A stretch of 8,471 nucleotides of DNA from Deltaproteobacteria bacterium. GTDB taxonomy: Bacteria; Desulfobacterota; Binatia; Binatales; Binataceae. The notes beneath the pieces are model-generated. The model was given only the letters and a program-made list of their open reading frames with translations. It did not search any database and was not told the origin of the DNA. Shown here one piece after another: positions 1 to 5,682 of the stretch (its first letter is position 1; each line of letters starts with the position of its first letter). Position numbers and translations under genes: made by a program. Where the stretch lies: positions 1 to 8,471 of the forward strand of contig JAJXYM010000084.1 in NCBI GenBank assembly GCA_021780585.1, in the 5' to 3' direction.

Positions 1-161
1 CAGCCTTCGCCGCAGAAATACCAGGCCCGCCCGTCGTGCTCATGGCGCCATTTGGCGCGCGCCGGATCGACCGTCATCCCGCACACCGGATCCCTGGCCG
101 GCGCGGCGGGAACGTGCGTGTCGGCGTCGCGGCCCCGATGCGCTCCGCATTTATGTTCCAT
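1..161 (-). CDS. copA: Copper/heavy-metal P-type ATPase, N-terminal YHS domain (partial)
   Basis: This is the first 53 codons of a gene that runs off the left edge. The protein begins MEHKCGAHRG, a short Cys/His-containing leader. It continues with DPVCGMTVDP at residues 24-33 and WYFCGEG at 47-53, which is the YHS domain (core Cys-Gly-Met plus Tyr-Phe-Cys). In this position YHS domains commonly precede the membrane part of Cu(+)-exporting P1B-type ATPases, where they bind metal. The ATG is 5 nt past the stop of csoR, so the two genes are almost certainly cotranscribed and probably translationally coupled; no strong ribosome-binding site is visible. The csoR partner supports copper export as the role, with the enzyme in the cytoplasmic membrane. 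The transmembrane, phosphorylation (DKTGT) and CPC motifs lie outside the window, so a different small YHS protein cannot be excluded. The symbol is inferred from domain and context. Confidence 0.72.
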   Translation of the reverse strand, partial: MEHKCGAHRGRDADTHVPAAPARDPVCGMTVDPARAKWRHEHDGRAWYFCGEG

Positions 162-166
162 GATCG

Positions 167-490
167 TTACGCCAGAAAGCGATCGAGCACGCCGATCAAC
201 TCCTCGATTTTCGCGCGCGAATCGCGTTCGGCCAGCGCGTCCGCCACGCAGGTCTCCAGATGGTCCCGCAGGAGCATCAGCGCCGCGCGATCGAGCGCGC
301 GCCGGGCGGCCGCGATCTGCTGCAGCACGTCGACGCAATAGGCGTCCGCCTCGATCATCCGCCCGACGCCGCGCAACTGGCCCTCCGCGCGGCTCAGGCG
401 CGCCAGTATCTCGCGCTTCAGCCGATGCGGCCGCGGCCGGCTTTTCAGCCGCGCCGCGGCTCCGTTATCCTTCGCTTTCCCGCCGCTCAT
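167..490 (-). CDS. csoR: Copper-sensing transcriptional repressor CsoR (CsoR/RcnR family)
   Basis: A 107-residue all-helical metal-sensing repressor (DUF156 family). The family core is clear: RLSRAEGQLRGVGRMIE at residues 31-47, YCVDVLQQIAAARRAL at 51-66, and LLRDHLETCV at 73-82. The ligand set is Cys52, His77 and Cys81. The 25- and 4-residue spacings equal those of the Cu(I) ligands Cys36-His61-Cys65 of Mycobacterium tuberculosis CsoR. The second-shell Tyr (Tyr51) and Glu (Glu97) are also at the matching offsets. This points to Cu(I) rather than formaldehyde (FrmR), nickel (RcnR) or persulfide (CstR) sensing. By family knowledge, apo-CsoR binds the operator and Cu(I) releases it. The frame is open up to position 550, but codon 550 lies inside the predicted -35 box, so the start is 490, or 511 as a near-leaderless start. 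GGAG sits only 1 nt from ATG 490, so initiation is unusual. The gene leads into a YHS-type metal ATPase 5 nt downstream. Confidence 0.9.
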   Translation of the reverse strand: MSGGKAKDNGAAARLKSRPRPHRLKREILARLSRAEGQLRGVGRMIEADAYCVDVLQQIAAARRALDRAALMLLRDHLETCVADALAERDSRAKIEELIGVLDRFLA

Positions 491-505
491 ACTCCAGGCC
501 AGTAT
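489..505. promoter_or_regulatory. Candidate CsoR operator, start-codon copy
   Basis: A 17-bp inverted repeat, ATACT-CCAGGCC-AGTAT, with perfect 5-bp arms. It covers the csoR start codon (488-490) and the GGAG before it. The arms and spacer length are identical to those of the neighbouring site at 510-526. CsoR operators are known pseudo-palindromes with A/T-rich ends around a G/C tract. Assignment to CsoR rests on position and architecture only. Confidence 0.5.
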
Positions 506-509
506 CGCC

Positions 510-526
510 ATACTACGGGGGAGTAT
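510..526. promoter_or_regulatory. Candidate CsoR operator, promoter copy
   Basis: A 17-bp inverted repeat, ATACT-ACGGGGG-AGTAT, with perfect 5-bp arms around a G-run. It resembles known CsoR sites, which have TAT/ATA flanks around a G/C block. It overlaps the predicted -10 box and transcription start of csoR, so a repressor bound here would block RNA polymerase, giving autoregulation relieved by copper. Confidence 0.62.
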
Positions 527-550
527 AGGACCGGGCGGAACGCGCCGCAA
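522..550 (-). promoter_or_regulatory. Sigma70-type promoter of csoR-copA
   Basis: On the minus strand, TTGCGG (550-545) is followed after exactly 17 nt by TATACT (527-522). These match the -35 and -10 consensus at 4/6 and 5/6. The transcript would begin near 515, about 25 nt before the csoR ATG at 490. The -10 box lies inside the operator at 510-526. Confidence 0.65.
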
Positions 551-569
551 GCGCGCGCCACCGCCGCGA

Positions 570-1703
570 TCAATCCTCCGCGCCCAGCGCCTCCATGATC
601 AGGTCGTGAATTTTCGGTCGGAATTCGCGAATCGCCTGATTGTCGCGCCGCGGATGCACCCGATTGGTCAGCAGCGCGATCGAGATTTCCGCTTCCGGCT
701 CGATCCAGATCGAGGTGCCGGTAAAGCCCAGATGGCCCACGGCGGCGGGCGAAAAATGACGCCCCGAACTCGAATATTCCGGCGACGGCGAATCCCATCC
801 GAGCGCCCAGGTCGAGTCGCGCACGGTTCCGTCGCGGGTCCAGAATTCGCGCACGATCTTTTGCGGCAGGAATTGCGAATGGCCGGCCCACGCCGTGATC
901 AGCTCGGCCGCAATCCGATCGACCTCCGCCACCGGCGCGAACGCGCCCGCATGGCCCGCCACTCCGCCCATCGCCCACGCGTTCTCGTCGTCCACTTCGC
1001 CGAACAGCATCCGCCGCCGCAGCGGACAGTGCGCCGTCGGCGCGAACATCTCGGGCGCCGGTTCAAGCCGGCGCAGGCGCGCCAGCGCCAGGTCGATAAA
1101 GCCGGTGGCGCGCAGGCCGAGCGGCCGGAAAATCCGGTCGGCGCAAAACCGATCGAGCGGCGACCCGCCGATCTGCTCGATCGTCTCGCCCAGCAGCATG
1201 AAGTTAAGATCGGAATAGATCGCGCGCGCGCCAGCCGTCGCCTCCGGCTTCTCCCGATGAATCTCCTCGTAGACGAATTCCCGCGCGCCGCGGCTGCCGA
1301 GGAAGTTCACCCGCCCGCCCCGCTCAATCTCCGCCACCCGCTGATAAAACGGCCGCCACGCCGCCAGACCCGAACAATGCGCCAGCAGATGGCGAAAGGT
1401 TACGGCGGCTTTGCCGTGCACGCCGAAATTCGGGAAAAAGCGCGTCATCCGCTCGTCCAGCCGAAGCTTGCCTTCGCTCACCAGCAGCATCGCGGCGATC
1501 GTGGTCGCGAGCGGCTTGGTCAGCGACGCCAGATCGAAGACCGTATCGAGCTTCATCGGCGCGGTCTCCGGTTCGCGCTGGCGGAAACCGAACGCGCCCT
1601 GATAGGCAATATCCGCGCCATGCCGGACAATCAGCGTGGCGCCCGGAATCACGCCCTGTTCGATCGCCTTGGCGAAGGCCTGTTCGACGTCGCGCCAGCT
1701 CAC
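570..1703 (-). CDS. Serine hydrolase, class C beta-lactamase-like (PF00144 type)
   Basis: A 377-residue member of the penicillin-binding/beta-lactamase fold. The three active-site elements are visible: SLTK at residues 60-63 (nucleophile Ser60, general base Lys63), YSD at 163-165 (Tyr as in class C enzymes), and HLGFTGT at 324-330 in place of the KTG triad. The stretches GGVAGHAGAF (246-255) and LLTNRVHPR (344-352) are typical of the branch that also occurs fused to NagZ-like glycosidases in Bacteroidetes. There is no signal peptide or membrane anchor, so the protein is probably cytoplasmic. The start is GTG at 1703, chosen because GGAGG lies 8 nt upstream (1712-1716). The gene follows an LD-carboxypeptidase by 43 nt on the same strand, which suggests work on peptidoglycan fragments (a D,D-peptidase or esterase activity). 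The family also contains esterases and D-aminopeptidases, so the substrate is unproven. True beta-lactam resistance is unlikely. Confidence 0.85.
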   Translation of the reverse strand: MSWRDVEQAFAKAIEQGVIPGATLIVRHGADIAYQGAFGFRQREPETAPMKLDTVFDLASLTKPLATTIAAMLLVSEGKLRLDERMTRFFPNFGVHGKAAVTFRHLLAHCSGLAAWRPFYQRVAEIERGGRVNFLGSRGAREFVYEEIHREKPEATAGARAIYSDLNFMLLGETIEQIGGSPLDRFCADRIFRPLGLRATGFIDLALARLRRLEPAPEMFAPTAHCPLRRRMLFGEVDDENAWAMGGVAGHAGAFAPVAEVDRIAAELITAWAGHSQFLPQKIVREFWTRDGTVRDSTWALGWDSPSPEYSSSGRHFSPAAVGHLGFTGTSIWIEPEAEISIALLTNRVHPRRDNQAIREFRPKIHDLIMEALGAED

Positions 1704-1711
1704 CGCATGTC

Positions 1712-1716
1712 CCTCC
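1712..1716 (-). promoter_or_regulatory. Ribosome-binding site that fixes the GTG start of the serine hydrolase
   Basis: GGAGG on the minus strand, 8 nt before GTG 1703. A nearby ATG at 1708 is in another frame and meets a stop after two codons, so the GTG start is favoured. Confidence 0.7.
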
Positions 1717-1735
1717 GCGGCGCGTCCGGCGCCGC
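1717..1735 (-). other. Intercistronic G+C hairpin abutting the ribosome-binding site
   Basis: A perfect 7-bp inverted repeat (GCGGCGC / GCGCCGC) with a 5-nt loop between the LD-carboxypeptidase and serine hydrolase genes. It ends directly against the GGAGG at 1712-1716. No U-run follows, so it is not a standard terminator. It could be an RNA-stability or translation-modulating element, or simply chance in G+C-rich DNA. Confidence 0.3.
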
Positions 1736-1746
1736 ACGCGCGCCGC

Positions 1747-2667
1747 CTAACTCACGGCGGCTTCGGCGCAGATCAGCCGCCGCCGGTCGGCTTCGAGCCT
1801 GACCGTAACGCCCAGCGGCAGCGTCAGGTTCTCCGTGCCGTGACCGGCCTCGATCCCGAACAGCACGGGACAATCGAGATCGCGCGTCTGCTCGGCGACG
1901 AATTCCGCGATCCGGAGCCGTTCGAGTTCGTCGCCGCCCACCGGCCGAATCGCGCCAAAGACGATCCCGGCGACCCGCGCCAACACGCCCGACTGTCTGA
2001 GTTGCACCAGCATCCGATCAATTCTGTACGCCTTTTCGCCGGTATCTTCCAAAAACAAAATTCGCCCGTCAAAGCGCGGCGCGTAAGGCGTGCCCAGCAT
2101 CGCCACAATCACCGATAAGCATCCGCCAATCAATTCGCCCGCCGCAACGCCGGGCCGCAGCGCCGCGCGCGCCTCCAGCTCGAAGCCGCCTGGAGCGCCG
2201 CTCAGCAGCCGCATCAGATGAGCGCTCGCGCGTGGCGTCAGCCCGTGGGCGAAATCCATCGCCGCCATCGGGCCATGAAACGCGACCACCCCCGCCCGTT
2301 CGACGATTGCGTTGAGTAGAAAGGTGGCGTCCGAAAAGCCGAGAAAAATCTTCGGCCGCCGCGCGATCGCGGCGTAATCGACCAGCGGCAGCAACCGTCC
2401 CGCGCCATAGCCGCCGCGCGCGCCGAAAATCGCCCGCACTTCGGGGTCGGCGAAAAAAGCGTTGAACTCCGCCGCCCGCACCGCGTCAGCGCCGGCCATG
2501 ATTCCGGCGCGATCCAGCGCATGTGCGGACACCTTGACCCGATAGCCCATCGCCGCCAGCGCGCCAACCCCCCGTTCCAGATAGCCGCGCTCGAGCGCCG
2601 CCGACGGCGCCACCACCCCCACCACGTCCCCCGGTCTGAGCGCCGGCGGCTTTTGCGGCCTCGCCAT
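1747..2667 (-). CDS. ldcA: LD-carboxypeptidase, peptidase family S66 (LdcA/MccF-like)
   Basis: A 306-residue protein, the usual length for family S66. The N-terminal half has ALRPGDVVGVVAPSA at residues 9-23, the ARGGYGAGRLLP loop at 83-94, and GFSDAT at 110-115 with nucleophile Ser112. The C-terminal half has GGCLSV at 181-186, FLEDTGEKAYRIDRML at 205-220 with Glu207, and GIEAGHGTENLTLPLG at 271-286 with His276. Ser-Glu-His is the S66 catalytic triad, so the enzyme looks intact. Family knowledge: LdcA cleaves the L-lysine (or diaminopimelate)-D-alanine bond of muropeptide tetrapeptides in the cytoplasm during cell-wall recycling. The related MccF branch instead inactivates microcin C-type nucleotides. 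No signal peptide is seen, which fits a cytosolic enzyme. The ATG at 2667 is followed at once by the family N-terminus, although the upstream ribosome-binding site is weak. The gene lies 77 nt after aroF and 43 nt before the serine hydrolase, so the three may be cotranscribed. Confidence 0.92.
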   Translation of the reverse strand: MARPQKPPALRPGDVVGVVAPSAALERGYLERGVGALAAMGYRVKVSAHALDRAGIMAGADAVRAAEFNAFFADPEVRAIFGARGGYGAGRLLPLVDYAAIARRPKIFLGFSDATFLLNAIVERAGVVAFHGPMAAMDFAHGLTPRASAHLMRLLSGAPGGFELEARAALRPGVAAGELIGGCLSVIVAMLGTPYAPRFDGRILFLEDTGEKAYRIDRMLVQLRQSGVLARVAGIVFGAIRPVGGDELERLRIAEFVAEQTRDLDCPVLFGIEAGHGTENLTLPLGVTVRLEADRRRLICAEAAVS

Positions 2668-2689
2668 CGCCAGGGATTATGCGGGAAGA

Positions 2690-2712
2690 GCGGACGCGAG
2701 ACGTCCGTCCGC
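2690..2712 (-). other. Hairpin between aroF and ldcA
   Basis: Inverted repeat GCGGACG / CGTCCGC, 7 bp with a 9-nt loop. An overlapping alternative pairs GGACG (2692-2696) with CGTCC (2702-2706) around a 5-nt loop. It lies in the 77-nt gap between the aroF stop and the ldcA start. No U-tract follows on the minus strand, so it would be an attenuating, processing or Rho-assisted site rather than a classical terminator. Confidence 0.35.
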
Positions 2713-2744
2713 GACGGCCGCGAACACGAGCCAGGCGATGCGCG

Positions 2745-3764
2745 CTAGAGCGTTCGTCCGACCGCCTCCGCCACGGGGCCGAGCGCCGCCATCAGATGGG
2801 CGAAGCTGGCCGGCGTGAGCTGTTGGGGTCCGTCCGAAAGCGCCGCGGCGGGCTCCGGATGCACCTCGATCAGCAAGCCGTCGGCGCCCGCCGCGACCGC
2901 CGCCAGCGCCATCGGCGTCACCAGCGACCAGATTCCGGTGCCGTGACTCGGATCGACGATCACCGGCAGATGGGTCCATTGCTTGAGCAGCGGCACCGCG
3001 TTCAGATCCAGCGTGTTGCGAGTCGCGGTCTCGAAGGTGCGGATTCCGCGTTCGCAGAGCACGACGTCGGGATTACCCTCGGACAGGATATATTCGGCCG
3101 CCATCAGGAACTCGTCGATCCGCGTCGCCATCCCGCGCTTGAGCAGGACCGGCTTGCGGATTTTGCCGAGGCGCCGCAGCAGCGAGAAGTTCTGCGCGTT
3201 ACGCGCGCCGACCTGCAGCATGTCGGCGTGCGCGGCGACCAGCTCGACGTCCTGCGCATCCATGATTTCGGTGACCACCGGCAATCCCACCCGTCGTCCG
3301 GCATTTTCCAGCAGCGTCAGGCCCCGGTCTTCCATCCCCTGGAATGAATAGGGCGAGGTGCGCGGTTTGTACGCCCCACCGCGCATCAGATGCGCTCCGG
3401 CGCGCTTGACCGCGTCGGCCGCCCCTTCGACCTGCGCGGCGCTCTCGACCGCGCACGGACCGCCGATCACGACGATTCGCCGGCCGCCGATCTCGACTCC
3501 GCCGACGGTCACGCGCGAACCTTCCGGCCGCACCTCGCGGCTGGCGAGCTTGTACGGCCGCAACACCGGCATCACGCGCTCGACGCCCGCGACCGACTCC
3601 AGATGGGCCAGCGAATGGCCTTCGCCGCGCTCGTCGCCGACGCAGGCGACGACGGTGCGTTCGACGCCACGAATCACGTGCGCGCGATAATCGAGCGCCT
3701 CGACCATCCGCACGATATTGGCGATTTCAGCTTCGCCGGCCCGCGGCCGCATCACGACAATCAT
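2745..3764 (-). CDS. aroF: 3-deoxy-7-phosphoheptulonate (DAHP) synthase, type I-beta with N-terminal regulatory domain
   Basis: A 339-residue enzyme of the first shikimate step: phosphoenolpyruvate plus erythrose 4-phosphate gives DAHP, leading to aromatic amino acids. Residues 1-70 (MIVVMRPRAGEAEIANIV...) form the ferredoxin/ACT-like domain that gives Tyr/Phe feedback control in the Thermotoga maritima enzyme. The barrel has GGPCAVES (101-108), RGGAYKPRTSPYSFQG (128-143), LLKRG (207-211), DPSHGTG (271-277), IEVHPEP (299-305) and SDGPQQL (310-316). The divalent-metal ligands are Cys104, His274, Glu300 and Asp311, each shifted by two from the T. maritima positions. The frame is open upstream to a GTG at 3860, but that extension overlaps an AT-rich promoter-like stretch and does not resemble the family. 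ATG 3764 starts the family N-terminus and has GGGGA 8 nt upstream. ldcA follows on the same strand. Regulation is probably allosteric, and no tryptophan-type leader was confirmed. Confidence 0.95.
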   Translation of the reverse strand: MIVVMRPRAGEAEIANIVRMVEALDYRAHVIRGVERTVVACVGDERGEGHSLAHLESVAGVERVMPVLRPYKLASREVRPEGSRVTVGGVEIGGRRIVVIGGPCAVESAAQVEGAADAVKRAGAHLMRGGAYKPRTSPYSFQGMEDRGLTLLENAGRRVGLPVVTEIMDAQDVELVAAHADMLQVGARNAQNFSLLRRLGKIRKPVLLKRGMATRIDEFLMAAEYILSEGNPDVVLCERGIRTFETATRNTLDLNAVPLLKQWTHLPVIVDPSHGTGIWSLVTPMALAAVAAGADGLLIEVHPEPAAALSDGPQQLTPASFAHLMAALGPVAEAVGRTL

Positions 3765-3842
3765 CGGTACGTTCCCCGCCTTACGCGCTTCGCGCCCGAC
3801 GCTGCACCGTCCCTCGCGACGAGATGTGCGCCACGTCCAACC

Positions 3843-3856
3843 ATAATATATTTTTA
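3843..3856 (-). promoter_or_regulatory. AT-rich candidate -10 region of the aroF operon
   Basis: The minus strand reads TAAAAATATATTAT, the only 14-bp stretch made wholly of A/T in the upstream region, and contains TATATT (3850-3845). Transcription would begin near 3838, leaving a leader of about 75 nt. I could not find a good -35 hexamer at normal spacing, so this is tentative. Confidence 0.4.
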
Positions 3857-3987
3857 GCACGCCAGTCGGACGGAATCAGTGGCCTGTATGACGAAGCGAC
3901 TGCGGAGCGCGAAGAATTGGCCGCGCCGCGCGCGATATCGATTCGTGAACTGACGCGAGATCGACGCATCCCAGGCGGTCGGCGTGA

Positions 3988-4016
3988 TTGAACGGCGCCC
4001 TCAACCCTTTTAGTAT
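3988..4016 (+). promoter_or_regulatory. Candidate sigma70-type promoter of the metallophosphoesterase gene
   Basis: TTGAAC (3988-3993) is followed after 17 nt by TAGTAT (4011-4016). Each hexamer matches the consensus at 4/6. The transcript would start near 4023, about 65 nt before the coding region. Confidence 0.4.
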
Positions 4017-4087
4017 AGCGACCGTAAGCCGGATCGCCGCGCCACCGGCGGGCGACTCCGCCAGTCCGGCATCTACCCGCGACGGAG

Positions 4088-4885
<798 letters not shown>

Positions 4886-4894
4886 GTCCGCTGC

Positions 4895-4914
4895 GCGCCG
4901 TTTTCGCACGGCGC
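4895..4914. terminator. Weak bidirectional terminator candidate between convergent genes
   Basis: A perfect 7-bp inverted repeat (GCGCCGT / ACGGCGC) around a 6-nt loop, starting 9 nt after the metallophosphoesterase stop and 42 nt before the response-regulator stop on the opposite strand. There is no T-run on either side, so intrinsic termination would be weak. The call rests on position. Confidence 0.35.
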
Positions 4915-4955
4915 CACGCACGCATCCGCGATCGTTCAGGCGGCCCGCCGCGCCG

Positions 4956-5402
4956 TTATCGCGACGATACGCCCGCGCGCGCCATCGATAATAACGCCGG
5001 GTCTATCGCCATCGGCCGCAACTGCGGAAAGATCGTCGTCAGCCGTGCGCATACGTGCTCGAAGCTGCCGCCGTCGAACGGTTTGACGACGTAATCAAGC
5101 GCGCCTTCGCGGATAAAGGCCTTGCGAATCTCCGGAAAAGCGATCGCGCTGACGATCAGAATTGGCGTATCGGGCCGCTCCTCGCGCATCGCGCGAAACA
5201 GCGCCAGCGCGCCCACTCCGCCACTGCGCGCCACCGCGACATCAAGCGTCACCAGCGCCGGCGCCACCGTACGAAACAGGTCCAGCGCCTGCGAAGTATT
5301 CTCCGCCTCGGCGACCACCTGACATCCGATACACTCCAGGTGATGCCGCAGGACGTCGCGGACGAATACCGAATCATCCACCATCAGGACTCGCACCGAC
5401 AT
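4956..5402 (-). CDS. Single-domain CheY-like response regulator
   Basis: A 148-residue receiver domain with no output domain. The phosphorylation pocket is complete: acidic pair Asp9-Asp10 in MVDDSVFVRDVL, phospho-acceptor Asp54 in LVTLDV, Ser85 in ILIVSA, and Lys107 in YVVKPF. The loop after Asp54 is unusual. The common Met-Pro-x-x-(Asp/Asn)-Gly is replaced by AVARSGGVGAL (55-65). Residues 121-148 extend past the fifth helix without recognisable features. Such proteins act by protein-protein contact, as in chemotaxis or phosphorelays; the partner kinase is not in the window. The start is well supported by GGAG 5 nt before the ATG (5408-5411). The gene is an orphan, convergent with the metallophosphoesterase and divergent from the AddB-like gene. 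Confidence 0.88.
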   Translation of the reverse strand: MSVRVLMVDDSVFVRDVLRHHLECIGCQVVAEAENTSQALDLFRTVAPALVTLDVAVARSGGVGALALFRAMREERPDTPILIVSAIAFPEIRKAFIREGALDYVVKPFDGGSFEHVCARLTTIFPQLRPMAIDPALLSMARAGVSSR

Positions 5403-5529
5403 TATTTCTCCACCGCCTCATGACGCTTGCGGAACCTCGCTTGCCGCTCCGCGAAGCTTGACCTTCAGTTCGATAAGCAACTAACAGGCCATCGTTTACG
5501 TGCGCTATTGCATGCTCTTACGGCATTAA

Positions 5530-5565
5530 TTGCGGAAAACGTCCGAATTTTCCACATTTTCGCAA
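5530..5565. repeat. Nested inverted repeats in the AT-rich intergenic segment
   Basis: TTGCGGAAAA (5530-5539) can pair in two ways. GGAAAA pairs with TTTTCC (5548-5553), or TTGCG-AAAA pairs with TTTTCGCAA (5557-5565) with one bulged G. The two right arms share a direct repeat ATTTTC with a 9-bp period (5547 and 5556). It may be a regulator-binding region or an alternative-pairing RNA leader. Confidence 0.35.
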
Positions 5566-5588
5566 CGGCGCGGCGATGTCGCGTTCAG

Positions 5589-5603
5589 CGACAACCGTTG
5601 TCG
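5589..5603. promoter_or_regulatory. Candidate operator, 15-bp inverted repeat upstream of addB-like gene
   Basis: CGACAA-CCG-TTGTCG: perfect 6-bp arms with a 3-bp centre, 79 bp before the addB-like start. No known regulator motif is matched with confidence; it is not a GAAC-N4-GTTC LexA box. Confidence 0.35.
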
Positions 5604-5682
5604 GCTTTGCGCATATGCTACATCCCAACGACGATGCGGCGTGGGGCCGCGTCGAACGCGCCTTCAACCGCAGGCAATCGCG

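Larger units (their letters stand above)
3765..4087. other. Divergent intergenic region between aroF and the metallophosphoesterase
   Basis: About 320 bp without a supported gene. The aroF side carries an AT-rich block (3843-3856). The other side carries a -35/-10 pair for the plus-strand gene (3988-4016). Between them are only short palindromes such as CGATATCG (3933-3940). A 21-codon basic reading frame at 3888-3953 has no ribosome-binding site, and longer minus-strand frames here resemble nothing known. Confidence 0.6.
5403..5682. other. Divergent intergenic region, response regulator / addB-like gene
   Basis: 280 bp with a clearly lower G+C content in the middle (about 5460-5570) than the genes on either side, as expected for promoters of both flanking genes. 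I could not assign confident -35/-10 pairs. It contains the inverted repeats listed separately and a GCATATGC palindrome (5611-5618). The addB frame is open back to 5530, but its translation there does not resemble the family. Confidence 0.6.

Noticed and set aside
491..550. Extended N-terminus for CsoR from codon 550
   Set aside because: The codon lies inside the predicted -35 box, and the extra 20 residues are not found in the family.
606..1802. Plus-strand frame of 398 codons opposite the serine hydrolase
   Set aside because: The minus strand has SxxK, YSD and HTG motifs in order, while this frame has none and crosses a gene boundary.
2360..2375. GCGATCGC octamer and frequent CGATCG elsewhere, reminiscent of cyanobacterial HIP1
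   Set aside because: CGATCG is common here simply because of G+C-rich codons such as GCG-ATC-G. The full octamer is rare in the window, so no HIP1-like enrichment is shown.
3765..3860. Extended N-terminus for DAHP synthase from GTG 3860
   Set aside because: The extension covers the AT-rich promoter-like block and is not part of the family. ATG 3764 gives the standard length of 339 residues and has a ribosome-binding site.
3888..3953. 21-codon very basic reading frame in the aroF upstream region
   Set aside because: No ribosome-binding site and no promoter directly upstream; a frame this short is expected by chance.
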